A DNA stretch of 64,000 nucleotides, from the NCBI GenBank assembly GCA_019096065.1, contig JAGUCH010000006.1:330001-394000 (forward strand), in the 5' to 3' direction. The position numbers were made by a program, and so were the translations under genes. This document shows positions 53,225 to 64,000 of the stretch, one piece after another (positions within the stretch are counted from its first letter, which is position 1; each line of letters begins with the position of its first letter). The DNA is from Paracyclopina nana. Lineage: Eukaryota; Arthropoda; Copepoda; Cyclopoida; Cyclopettidae. The notes under the pieces are model-generated. The model was not told the origin of the DNA. It saw only the letters and a program-made list of their open reading frames with translations, and did no database searches.

Positions 53225-53388
53225 GGGCGCGCCGCGGCGCCGAGGTGCGCGCTTCAAAGCTGAATCAAAATATACTCAGTAGTTGAGATCCGCGCGTTGA
53301 AATCACCACAACAACTGCAGCGTTAAAGTGCATAAATGTGTACCAGAGTGAATATTGTGCATATTCTTTTGAAATCACTAATTTTAAG
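53225..53388 (+). promoter_or_regulatory. Candidate CG-rich promoter and first exon
   Basis: A CG-rich core (GGGCGCGCCGCGGCGCCGAG) is followed by an initiator-like ACTCAGTAG and about 110 bp ending at a consensus donor (TTTTAAG/GTAAGA, 53,389). It could be the 5' end of the plus-strand gene whose first recognised coding exon begins near 55,793. Unproven. From 53,389 to 55,790 no other gene is visible. Confidence 0.35.
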
Positions 53389-55372
53389 GTAAGAACAGCA
53401 AATTTTAAACAAATTATATAAAAAATGAATTTTATTAATTTCATGAAATAATACAAGTGTCATAAATCAAATAATCTTAAATAAATTATGTAGATTTGAA
53501 TGAATTTAGATAAGTATAAGAATTTAGTCTTTGATGATGAGCAGGTGAACCGGGCCAAAGTTTAAAGGTGTTTTTGCTGTTTTGGTGTCAATGTGCATTT
53601 AGTTGGCAGCGGAATTGCACCTCGACCTTTGCTGTGAGGTGTAAATAGTTCGTCAAAAAGCGGAAAACATCATCACAAGCACTCGCACACATTATTTTGA
53701 TGGAATATTGTTGGCAGACAAACTTACATTTTAGGGGTCCTTAAAATGATGATGTACTTGACAAATCGCCTGCATTCCTGAAGCTTAATGATGTTTTTCC
53801 ACCCTTTTACCACCATGAAAAAGCCAGACAATTTTTGACTACAAAAGAATTTCACCTTTGGGCAAATTAGAGCTTCGCAACCACTTACAACAACCAAAGC
53901 AAAAACAACAATTTTGAAAAACAAAATTCTCACATGCTGAAAGGGATCACAGCGGGGGCATTTCATGCCAAAACGTTAAGCAAATACAAAATGTTTTTGT
54001 GCTTTTCCCCGCCTATTTATTCATTTTCAATAAATAAATAGATCTTTAGAGTCGTTTTGGGCGACAAAAGCCCAATTTTTAGAAAAAATGCATTATTGAA
54101 ATATTTTGAAAAAAGTTTTCCTATCAAAAATTATATTTTCTAATTTTGCCATAGACAAATGAAGTTTAAAGCATTGTGAATATGCTTGAAATTGCACTTT
54201 TAAAGTCATAAATGTAATATATTTCATGATGACAAAGTAATTGGCTGAATTTTGTGTGCACATTTTGCGAGCAATGCGCCCCGCTGTGCACCCATATATT
54301 TTACTGAGAGGTCAAAAGAGTTTTAGAGTAAACAACAACAGCACGCCAAACTCCAATTCTTCTTCACCAAAATTGAGGCTTTTAGTGCTTCAATTGCTAC
54401 ACCATCACAAAAAAGCCCACTTTTTGGCCACTGTGCCAAGTTATGTTTAATTAGGTTTAATATCTTGTAATCAGATCTTGACTTGGTAATGAAGTCGGCA
54501 AACCTTTTGTATGCGAAACGAGCCACACTTTTTGGGGCTTTTGGCCAAAATAAAATCCTGCTTCAACGTGTGGTCACAACTGTGCATTTTTGACCTTTTT
54601 ATCATACCAGCTTTAGGGTCATTTTTCCACACATAAACTACGAGATAATCGTGATGTTTCCATTGAAATCGCCCACAAAGTCCACAAAAGAATTCGTGCC
54701 TTTTAAACTACTCATTAAAAGTACACAAAATCCCATGTGGGTGGCTTTTCCGCCAAAAAAACAAACATGGCCTTCAAAGTAGCCAAATCTCAGCGTCTTA
54801 TCCAAAAGAGATTGAAGTTGTTTCAGGTCTCTTTTGCATAGCAAACCAGATGTGGAAAGTGTGCAAAAAAGTCAATCTGGTACCTCTGCAATTCCTAAGG
54901 TCTTATCCAAAATAGATCAGCTGCATTCCATTCCTTCTTTTTGCATAGCGCCCCCTTCTCAAAAAATTGAGATAGGTGTGAAATTCATCAAGTTTCTCTT
55001 CTCTCACTTGGTGGAAATGGAGCATTTTACCATTCCATTGGTATTATGCAGATATCCAAGAGAAGAAAAAAGATTGACCTATTCTCTTGCTGAGAGTATA
55101 ATCAGATATAAAAACTGCCATTGATGAAAAACAGGCGTTTGACTTGGAGGAATTTCCTAAGAAAAATGAACCCATCTCACCTTGCCAAAATGCCTATTTA
55201 CACTGCAAAGCAGAAACGCAAAAAGTGAGGAAGTCAACAGAAAATTTTGTGAAAAGGTCATGGGAAAATGAGGTTGTTCCATAGGCGCAAAAAAGGGTGT
55301 CATTCTTATATGAAGTGGGGAGAAAAAAACTCAATTAGGGCTACTACTGATCTTTCATCCTCTTCTTTGTAT

Positions 55373-55415
55373 TGCAGGCATGCGAGGTCGTGGTTCGATT
55401 CCCAGAGGGTCACAT
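55373..55415 (+). other. 3' half of a tRNA-like sequence
   Basis: AGGTCGTGGTTCGATTCCCA followed by GAGGGTCACA resembles the T-arm and acceptor of a tRNA with a clear B box, but no D-arm or A box precedes it. It is a truncated tRNA-derived element. Confidence 0.35.
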
Positions 55416-55792
55416 TTAAATGGGTTGACCCCTTGATGATTCTGTGAAGAAGAAGAAAACCATTCAGAGACCCCCTTTTTCAAGGATAAGCCGTAATAAA
55501 AGGTATTAATTTCATTGTACTTACCATTTTAGCAGGAGGGCAAGCCAATTTAGCAAACTCCCAAAATGGCAAAAATACAAAAGTGTCATTTTTGCCACCA
55601 GAAAACCAGATTTTCAGCTTCTGTATGGTTGAATGTAGATAAAATGGAGAGCAAAAAATCACTTAACTTTTTTTTGCACGACGATGACAGGTCTTTAGTG
55701 AATTGTAAATTCAATTAATATTCCTGATATAGACACATTGCATGTCTCATATATCATGCTCCATTAGCATCATCCTTTATACTACTTTTCAG

Positions 55793-58700
55793 ATGAATAG
55801 CAATGAAGAAGGAATGATCATGTTGAGAAGGAGTAGGAGGATCGACAAAAAGAAGACAGCAAAAACTTGTCAAAAAAGCCATTACTGGTTCGCAGTTTAA
55901 GTGATGGTGGTGGCAGTACAAAATTTGCATCAGCTGATCACCAGCAAAATAGCAACAAAGCCTTGACTTTGTCACTTAGTGAATCCAGACTTTTAAAGGC
56001 CTCTGCAAGTCTGTGGGACTTGAAGTCAGTCACTACTTGCAGCTGTGGGTGCAATGCTGAAGAAGAAGAAGAAACCTTGTCTGTCTTCTCAGAAGATGAA
56101 GGATGCTTTGTCATAGCGAAGCCAATTGGAAATGATCCCATCATCGAAGAACAAACCAACAAGGTAAAAAATAACAAGCATATCCTAGGTAGTAGTATAA
56201 ACTTTTATCAAGATAATCTTCTGTAAGTTCATCCAAGACCTCCTGTAAGTCATCTTCCAAGTCCTACAACTAGTCATAATCTAATAAGTACTCCTGTAAG
56301 TCATAATCTAAGTCCTACTTTGAATGATTCCATCAATGCTGCTTAAAAATTGAATTATTAAAAGAGATATTTTAGCTTTTTCATATTTCCTTCTGGCTTC
56401 CAGCCAACATAGAAGAATAAAAATGTCCAGACTTGAAATCAGAGAGAAGGAAATTCCTTTTCAATGATGACTTTCATTGAATGTTGACAATTTTGATGGA
56501 TACTCAATCTTTTTAAGGTGTTTCTTGCATAATAATTAGTATCATCCTTTTTGGCTTGTCTTCTATTTCCTCCTTCCAAGAATATTTTGGTTGTCAGGAA
56601 ATCTCCTGAGGGACATGTTTTTTACTCACACACACTGGGTACCAGATCTTGGCATGAATTTATTAGTACTCCTGCTAGGCATGACAATGAACTTTGGGCC
56701 CACTGTGCCCTGTGATTGTTGAAACAGACAAATTAGAATAATTATTGAGGGCACAGAGTGATTTACTGGAATTCTGATAATTGAGCTAGATTGGGCACAT
56801 AAAGGAAGCAGCAAGGTTATTCAAGAAAATTTTGTGCCAGTCATCATGTGCCATTGTCAAGGCAGAAAGAAAAAGGCTTTAAAAAGGCAATTTCCCCTAA
56901 TTAGAGTGGCACTGGCTCACACAACAACAAAAAGCAGTCATTTTTCACACTTCTTTAGCACCTCTGCAAACTGAAGAGTTCCATGGGCCATAAATCAGCA
57001 GAGTCACCTCATCACTCAAAAAGTTGCCATAGAGCAAAAAGAAAAGAGTTGAAATTCATGTGGACTTCAAATAAACATAATAATTGCACAAGATCCTCTG
57101 AAAATTATTTAGATAGAAAATTAAGGCATGCAATGACTAATGGAAACCAGTTACTTTGAAAAAACACCCCTGTAAGTCCTTCTATTTTATGAATGTCATT
57201 GATCTGCGATGAAAGAATTAGGATGTCATAAAAGAGTTGTACAATGATGGAAGGGCCCAGATAACAGTTTTGCACATTATGGTTTTGTGCCTATTTCAAA
57301 TATCCTCCTGTAAGTCACTCATGTTTCCTTATTGTTTCAGGAACAGACCTCCACTGAAGAGTCGAAGTGCATTTACATAGATTCTGTGGATAGTGGGAGA
57401 AGTTCAGACAGCACTGGCACTCATCAAAGTTGGACCAGCTCAACCAGTTCCAAGTGTTCAGCAAAAAGCAGCCCTAAAGTGAATCATCATGGCGTTCATA
57501 TTGTGCCACATACTTTTTGTGATTATCTGGGCTCCATCAAGAGAGCCTCACCCACATCCACTGCCAGCTCCAGCTATGCTTCCTTGAATTGTCAGAAAAA
57601 TAAGGTCAGGGTGTATGTGCCTTACTCAACTATCATCGCCTTGACAAGCGACATCAGAGAGACTCCGGTGGACGACATCGATGAAGACTTCTTTGACGAG
57701 GCTGATGAAGACCAAGTGGTCATCTGTGATACCCAAGTGGTCCTGAGGATCAATCCTGATCACCAGGCTGAGGATGAGGACCACAGGAGGAGAAGAATGA
57801 CCAAGAAGTTGCTGAATGAGGCTGAAGCCTTCGACAAGTCCAGTGCTACTCCTTCGACAACATCCCCCTTTGAAGATTCCAAAGCGGAAAGACTTGTGCA
57901 AGCTGCTTGGACTCAATGAGCAGGATGTGGACTTGATGATTGTGCCAGAGGTCAAAGTTGCTCAGAAAGTGGCACTCAGTCATTCAGCCATGGATTCAAA
58001 GCACACTGCAAAGAAGAAAGACCTGGCCAAATTCCTCGGTGTTGAAGAACAAATTGCATCGGCTCCATCTGCTGCTGGCTCAGACACAGCCAGCATCAAA
58101 GAATCTTCTTCTGCCTCCAATGGAGGTAGGCCTAAAAGTCTCCTGATCAATTGGGGTCAGATGGTGAAAAGTTCAGTCAAAGGTTGGAAATTCGAAGAGA
58201 GTGATCATTCTGACATGGAAATGGATGTTCCTGTCCAACTGAGACAAATTCCAGCCAAGGAGCCGGAAAGGACTCATCGTAAAGACCTCAGCAAATTTCT
58301 GGGTCTGGATGACTCAGACTCTGAAGAAATTGTCTTCATCCGGAATGCTCAACCCTCACTTGTCGACGACTCCAGTCTTGCCAGGAAGTCCACCGATGTC
58401 GACAATGACTCTGACAATTCGGATGACTCTGTTGGATCCCTGAGATCATTTGACAGCTTTGTCCGCAGATCACTCAGATGTGGAGCCTCAAGTGAGTTTG
58501 CCAGTCATATCCACATCGAAGAAAAGGAAAAGCCACCGCAGAGGGGGACTGTTGTCGGCTTTCGCAGGACTTACAGGAGGACTCCAGTCAGAAAATGGCC
58601 CAATTGACCGGAAAACGCCCCAATTTGGCCAGAAGGGCCAAGAAGGACGCTTCCAAAGGGCCCAGGAAGTCAGCCATGAATTGCTGAGTGCTGAGACAAA

Positions 58701-59007
58701 CAACAACAGCAATTCAAAGCTGCAGACGATGGATCGAAAGCCGGTCAACCCCAGAAGTGCAAAGGAAAAGCAAAAGGTGGCTTTTGGGCCCAATTCCAGA
58801 AGGCTCATTTCCCCAGTGAGAAAAAGGCAGAGTGAGCATAAACAGCCAAATATTCCTCCAGTTTTCATGAGGGAAGAACCTCTGCTGGTCTACCCTCAAA
58901 AGCCGCCCATTTTCTACCAGCATTATCCCATGTATCAGAGCAGTTTCGGCATTCTGCCGCCAGGGGCGGCGGCCGAATCAATCCTAACAATGGCCGCATA
59001 CGGATGA
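55793..59007 (+). CDS. Unrecognised acidic Ser-rich protein with (K/R)KDLxKxLG repeats
   Basis: Exons: about 55793..56163, 57341..58491 and 58568..59007. All boundaries are GT-AG and phases fit. The protein is low-complexity and largely disordered: a Ser/Glu-rich N-terminal part (LLVRSLSDGGGSTKF; CSCGCNAEEEEETLSVFSED), an acidic middle, and three copies of a short motif (KRKDLCKLLGL, KKKDLAKFLGV, HRKDLSKFLGL). A Pro/Tyr-rich C-terminus ends PMYQSSFGILPPGAAAES. Reading requires a one-base shift at a C5 run (57,864-57,868) and, if exon 1 starts at the ATG after the acceptor (55,793), another at an A6 run (55,872-55,877). These may be assembly errors or true lesions. I do not recognise a family; the repeated motif suggests a docking peptide. 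The upstream first exon is unknown. Confidence 0.65.
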
Positions 59008-61520
59008 GGCCCAATTTCAGGCCCATGATGAACTAAAATGATGTAAACAAATGCGAATTAGAAATATATATAAGAGCAATGCTTACCTCCTTGTGAAAAA
59101 GAGTAATTGGGGTTTAAACGCACTATTTGCCTATAATTATGGGGTAGCAAAAAAGTTGTGCAATTTCGCAATCACTGAAGAAACCATCTCGTTAGACGTA
59201 AGCTACAAACCGATAATTTGCCACCACTCAATTCCAAAGGGCACAGTGGGAAGATTCAGGTCGAAAACCTTCTTTTCTCTAAAGCCAGGAAGCTAGTTTT
59301 TTTAACTTACTGAATATAAAGACTTGCCCTGCTTTGAAAAAGTTATTTAAAACACTAGCACTGAAATTAGCTAGTTTAAAATCTGCTTGACATTTTTCAT
59401 GATAAACTAGGCCTAGAGTAAACTAGGATGAAAAACTAGTATAGAAATTAGCTAGTTTGAACAACGGTCAAAAATATCTAGGATAAAATAAGTCTTTTTA
59501 AAATAGTGTTAAAAACTAACAAAAATATTTCAGACTGGCTTTCAAATAATTATCTAGTAAAAACTAACTTTAAGTACAAAAATTAGCTTCAAATATGGCA
59601 AACTTGTAAAAACTAGCTTTTTATTAAGCAAACTAGTAACAACAAAGCCTCAAACCAAAAATGGTTTTAAATACAAGAAAGTTGTTATGACTCAAAAAAA
59701 TGTTAGTAAAATTCCTATTTTTAAAAAGAGGGCTTTTTCGGCCTGCAGGCTCAGTGTGCTCGCAGAAGAAGACGAGAGGAAATCTAGAAATGAGGAAGTT
59801 GAACTTTTTTAATTGTGGGAAAAATTGAGAATTGAGCTGATGAGTTGTCACTTGTGCAAATTCAACTTAGAGCGAAAAATAACTTTTTCTCGTCAAATGA
59901 AGGCTGGGACTTTCTAATTGAGGCTATAGCTTCATTTACAGTGGATATTTTGAATAAAGTCGATTTCTTTATTGCGTGATTTGTGGGGAACCAAAACAAA
60001 CGAGATTTCTCAAGCAGCTGAGAAAATAAGCCAGTGTGCCTCTAGGTTGACCTCTCGTGACCTGCCAACAATTTCTGACTGTCATCCAACACCATCTGCA
60101 TAATTACCACAAAAATCCGTTCATCTAGGCCAAAGATGAGCTTAAATCAGAGCCAATAATTTTCATGAACTTCATAACAGTTACAAGCAGTGAAAGTAAT
60201 TTACACCGCATTATTTATGACCCCAGCAGCTCAAATTGAGGTGCACATTTGAATATTGCATGTGTACAGCAAAAGTATCCAAAATTACTTTCATTTTATT
60301 GCCTAAATTACTTTTATGGCTATCAGAGCTGATTTTGCATTTTGTCACGCTAGATGGCGCCACTGTAAGGTAGCTCAGCTGCTGACGCGTGACGGTTTGA
60401 CGGAAAAGCCGCAAAAGTTATTTTGGAGCTACATTCTTTTAAAAACTGCCAATTTTTGCTTAAAACAGCCCAAAGCAGGCATTACGTAAGGGCCAAAGTT
60501 TTTAAAAACATTTTACAACTCTGCTCTGATAGGTCCAAAAAGGCGGGAAATTTCAAAAATGCTAAAAGGTGATAACATTATTTTTCATGTTATTCTCAGA
60601 ATTGTCAAGCAGTTTTGTCTTGAAAGAATGCAAAAAAACTTAGATTTGGGCCACATTATTTATTCCGCAAAAATCGTTAAATGGTCGGCCTCGCAGGCTC
60701 GGGCTTGCCAAGCTTCACTCGGTCCCATGAAAAAAGAGCCAAAAGAATTCCCGTTTTGCTCGGTATGCCACTGAAATGTTGAGAAATAAGGATATTGAGC
60801 TCAATTTAAAAGATGAAGTCATTGTTTTGGCAGTCATCTCAGTGCAGCAGTGATGTAAGTTCACTTTTCAAGTTCAAAGAAATTAGTTATGTTCCTCAAA
60901 AGGCCATAGATCATGCATATCTTAAGTATGCTACAAATCAGGCCAAAATTGAAAAAGTCCACATTTTTGAGCCCATTGCAAAAAGGCCACTGCAATAAGG
61001 CCCCATTTTGCTCAATGCATCAGCTGTTACTTCGGTGGGGTTTTACGCCCCATTTCCCCACTGTGCACCGACTCTTGCCAATAACTGAGCGCAGTAAATC
61101 CGATGTCCTTGCCCATAAATATTCACACACAGATTTTTCCCGAGTAAATTGTATGCCAAAGCGAGCGTAGCAATTATCATTCGAAGAAGAGGAGGCCTCG
61201 GATTACTCGACCCAAATCTTTCGATTTCCATTATTATAGGTGTACAAGATGATTTGTTCGGTGATTGCAAGTCACCAAAATGCTGCTGGCTTTTAGAGGT
61301 GTTGAATAAGGATCAAACCAGCCATCCATAATGTTTTCCACGTCGTCTTTTGATGTGTGAATCTTGAGATCGATCAAGTGATTTCAAAGCCTGCATGGAA
61401 ACGACAGAGTAGCGCCACTCGACGCCATTTTGCATTTTATTGCAAAGAGCAAAGTAAAGCTCATAAAAGCTTAGCAAACGCTCGACATTTCAAGCAAAGC
61501 AGCTCCTTCAATTAAATGTT
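59008..61520. other. Intergenic region, no gene recognised
   Basis: AT-rich. A run of decayed TAGTTTAAAACTAG-like repeats occupies about 59,340-59,640. A GCTAGATGGCGCCACTG site is near 60,350, next to CG-containing sequence that resembles the candidate promoter at 39.1 kb. A partial copy of the GCAAAGCAGCT repeat lies at 61,440-61,505. Confidence 0.4.
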
Positions 61521-62209
61521 TAAAATTAGCTTTAAATTAAAATACTTTGGTTATGAATTTATGCCTTTTATCATAGTGTAGCTCTGATGAAATATTTATT
61601 CAGTAATCAGTCGTTTTCATATTGCGACAAACAGCAAAGCAAAGCTCAAAATAGCTAGGCAAATGCTCGACTTTCAAAGCAAAGCAGCTGCTTTGTTTCA
61701 TAGTTGAGCTAAATAACCGGTTTGGTAAGCTTGATAATGCTCAACATTTAATCGAAAGAGCTGTTATTCTCTTAAGGGTGAGCGTTTGCTTTTGGAGCTA
61801 GGCTTTGCTTTTGCGGCTGTATGAGACCGGTTAATATCGAATTTTTGACTTGGACTGAAATTGGCCAAATAGAATTTCAAGTGCCTCTAGTCCGTTTTCA
61901 TAATGACGCAAAAAGAAAAGCATCATTTCTAAAAGATAATCAAAAGCTCAGCGTTAAGAGAAAAGCAGCTGCTTGGATCAAATATTGAGCGAAATTAAGC
62001 AAACCAATCCAGTTATATCTCTCAACTATGAAACGAAGCAGCTGCTTTGCTTTGAAAGTCGAGCGTTTGCTTAGCTTTTTGAGATTTGCTTTGCTGTTTC
62101 TCGCAATATGAAAACGACCTATTACTGAATAAATATTTTATCAAGAGCTACACTATCACAAAAGGCGTAAATTCATAACCAAAGAAAATTTACTTTAAAG
62201 CTGATTTTA
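61521..62209. mobile_element. Large foldback element, arms ~200 bp
   Basis: The left arm (61,521 to about 61,735) matches the reverse complement of the right arm (about 62,013-62,209) over nearly its whole length. For example CTTTGGTTATGAATTTATGC is opposite GCGTAAATTCATAACCAAAG, and CGACTTTCAAAGCAAAGCAG is opposite CTGCTTTGCTTTGAAAGTCG. The central 280 bp hold further GCAAAGCAGCTGCTT motifs. Parts of the arm resemble the start of each 1.6-kb unit at 12.7-17.7 kb, so this is one dispersed family. Confidence 0.85.
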
Positions 62210-62624
62210 CCAGGAAAAAACCTAATAAGCTTGATATAAGAAATCTGATGTTTTTTAATAATTTAATTTTTGCTCATTCTTGGGTGAAAAAACTACGAAA
62301 ACGTAGTTTTACATTGGATAAGAACAACATATTAAATTGTCACTACTCTGGGGTTTCCATCCGGACTTCCACTTTCTCAAGATGAATTCTTCTTAGCTAT
62401 AGAAAACCTCACCAAAAATGTCAGAGCTGCATTCAAATCTGGCAAATCATGCTTAAAAGTTTAAAAATCAGCACACTCCAATCCAATTTCTCTCTTGCGA
62501 AACGCTCCAAAAAATCTATCGCATAAAACAAATACATTTCAATTTGCTCATATTGGCTTTAAAATTGCAGTAAAATGTGGGAGATTTCAACGCGCGGTTC
62601 TTCTAAGGTTAAAATTGGTTAATC

Positions 62625-62747
62625 CTACCAAAAGAATGCAGCAAGCAAATTGGTGGTTTTGCCACTGAAGTAGAACAAAGCCACAATTACGAGCCCCGAA
62701 ATTGTCATGAAATGACGCAGAAATGACGCAATAAATTGCGTCGCCAT
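62625..62747 (-). CDS. Possible tiny one-helix membrane protein (40 aa) or first exon
   Basis: From an ATG in strong context (AAGATGGCG) the frame reads MATQFIASFLRHFMT, then a hydrophobic helix (ISGLVIVALFYF) and a short tail to a stop. An acceptor (CTCATTTCAG) ends 3 nt before the ATG, and upstream lies CG-rich sequence. A donor-like GTAGGA overlaps the stop, so this could instead be the first coding exon of a larger gene. No family is recognised; the frame might be chance. An in-frame ATG at 62,828 is the alternative start. Confidence 0.3.
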   Translation of the reverse strand: MATQFIASFLRHFMTISGLVIVALFYFSGKTTNLLAAFFW

Positions 62748-62829
62748 CTTCTGAAATGAGGATCTTCCATCAAATAAAAGAGACCACGCGCAGCCAGCAC
62801 AGCGGGGAAGATCACCGAAAAATCCCATA

Positions 62830-64000
62830 TACTACAAATGCTACTTAGAAATCCATTGAAACCTGTGGATTTTTCAGCGATGATGTAGGTTTTGACAATT
62901 ACAGTTTTGAAGCAGTGAAAACCGAATTATCATTACTAATTCAGGTAATTTAAGAATAAAAACGGGTGAAAATAATTAAATAATCTTTTACAAGCATTAG
63001 TAAAAAATACGGGTGTAGAAATCTGTGGAAGTATCAGCCGTTGCGATGAAGATTTTGGAACATGATGAGGATTTCCCATTTTCCTTGGTTTATCTGATGA
63101 CATTTGAGATTTTCTTGGCCTTCGTCAAAACAAACTTTTCCAATCACCGACATTTGACCTCTCATTATTTTCACAATCCATCTTCTGTCGTCTTATCACA
63201 TCACTTTTGAGTAATAATTCAACAAGCAGAGAAGAAGATGGCATACCATTTTGATAGGCTATTATCATTGATAAGTCAAGCAAAGCTGTAACATTTCACT
63301 CTAAAATTGATGTTCACCCATAATTTGGAGGAAAATAAAAATAAACTTTTAAAGATTTTTTTATGAAAAATCATTATTTTAAATTACCACTAAATGCACC
63401 TAAAACTGCCTCATTTAAAATTAGGTAAAAATTATCGCTTAATAATTAGTTTCATGCTATGGTGATTTATGTATTTATTGTTGTGGGGGCGCGCGCTTCG
63501 CGCGCCCGCTCCCAACAATCATAACAACAACTCAGCACTTTCTGCATGACAAAGAGATTCTCTTTCAGTAATTATGTGACCTTTGCTGAGATTCTCTGAG
63601 GGATCAACCAATCTGTCCATATCCCAAATAGGCGTTTTCCAAGGTTTCTTGGCCAAATATGGAGGCATCAAAAGGCTAAATGTGACCAAATAATATTGAT
63701 GTAAGCAAACTTTGAGCACTTCGCGGAAAATCAAAGAGGGCGGAGAAAATTCGGAAATGCCAATTTTTGCTGAGCTCCAATACAAAATTGATGCATTTCA
63801 GATCTTTGGCTGCGAGCCATAATTAACAAATTCCATTCTGTACATAAAAACAACCATGTAAAGGTGTCCACTTGGCTTTAGAAAAAAGAGCATGGTGATG
63901 ATGCATTGAGTTTCACCCTCTTTCACTTTTTGATGGGTAATTTTTGTAGCAACTCCAAGACATTTTGGCTGATGAGATGGCCGACATTTTTCCATGGATG
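62830..64000. other. Right-edge region, no gene supported
   Basis: On the minus strand two adjacent frames (63,995-63,798 and 63,785-63,519) share one phase with a single stop between them, giving about 165 codons, but show no domain and no flanking splice sites. I leave them unannotated. The hairpin at 63,476-63,518 is listed separately. Confidence 0.3.
63476..63518. repeat. GC-rich imperfect hairpin
   Basis: GGGGGCGCGCGCTTCGCGCG followed by CCCGCTCCCAACAA folds on itself: GCGCGC pairs around a TTC loop, and outer TTGTTG pairs with CAACAA. It is an isolated CG-rich hairpin in AT-rich DNA. Confidence 0.7.

Noticed and set aside
57776..57880. A small intron to explain the frame change near 57,866
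   Set aside because: Acceptors after the frame-0 stop at 57,813 lack suitable donors giving a length of 1 modulo 3; a one-base indel at the C5 run is simpler.
63519..63995. Two adjacent same-frame minus-strand frames as one gene
   Set aside because: One stop interrupts them, no splice sites rescue it, no domain is visible and composition is not clearly coding.

Overview
The window is animal nuclear DNA, almost certainly from an arthropod and perhaps a crustacean. The evidence is AT-rich sequence, GT-AG introns that are mostly 45-100 nt inside coding regions, ionotropic-receptor (IR) chemoreceptor genes (a protostome family), and orthologues of muskelin, PAK, PSMG2 and SETD7. The species cannot be fixed from sequence alone. 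I rebuilt gene models by hand from reading frame, splice sites and phase; no alignment or RNA evidence was available.

Layout. 1-3,056: minisatellite, a foldback repeat, two tRNA-like sequences, then the probable promoter. 3,057-12,130: a compact housekeeping block. PSMG2 (+) appears to carry an intronless PAK kinase (+) inside its first intron. Muskelin (-) has seven exons and carries a secreted serpin (+) in its third intron and a 29-bp minisatellite in its first. 12.7-17.7 kb: three diverged tandem copies of a non-coding unit of about 1.6 kb, rich in the motif AGATGGCGC. 18.2-18.9 kb: a Maf-type nucleotide pyrophosphatase. 19.6-25.8 kb: two paralogous divergent seven-helix receptors facing each other, with a secreted SETD7-like SET/MORN protein and a DNA-transposon remnant (with an SGNH-hydrolase fragment) between them. 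26.5-32.5 kb: three tandem IR genes. 33.4-36.2 kb: two tandem Gal3ST-like sulfotransferases. 36.3-55.8 kb: about 19 kb without recognisable coding sequence, holding several minisatellites, a TA-flanked MITE, a long inverted repeat of about 735 bp and two candidate promoter/first-exon segments. 55.8-59.0 kb: an unrecognised acidic, serine-rich gene with a repeated (K/R)KDLxKxLG motif. 59.0-64.0 kb: another large foldback element and a possible tiny membrane-protein gene.

How the genes relate. The left block is broadly conserved machinery: proteasome assembly, Rho/Rac-Cdc42 kinase signalling, and muskelin (CTLH/GID E3-ligase associated). The 19.6-36.2 kb block looks lineage-specific: putative receptors, chemosensory IRs, a secreted SET protein and Golgi sulfotransferases, mostly as local duplicates. 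The most notable architecture is the PSMG2/PAK nest, where one promoter could serve two unrelated proteins through a choice between splicing and polyadenylation. Also notable is the frequent occurrence of a 3' splice acceptor within 0-20 nt of start codons, which means either many 5'UTR introns or spliced-leader trans-splicing.
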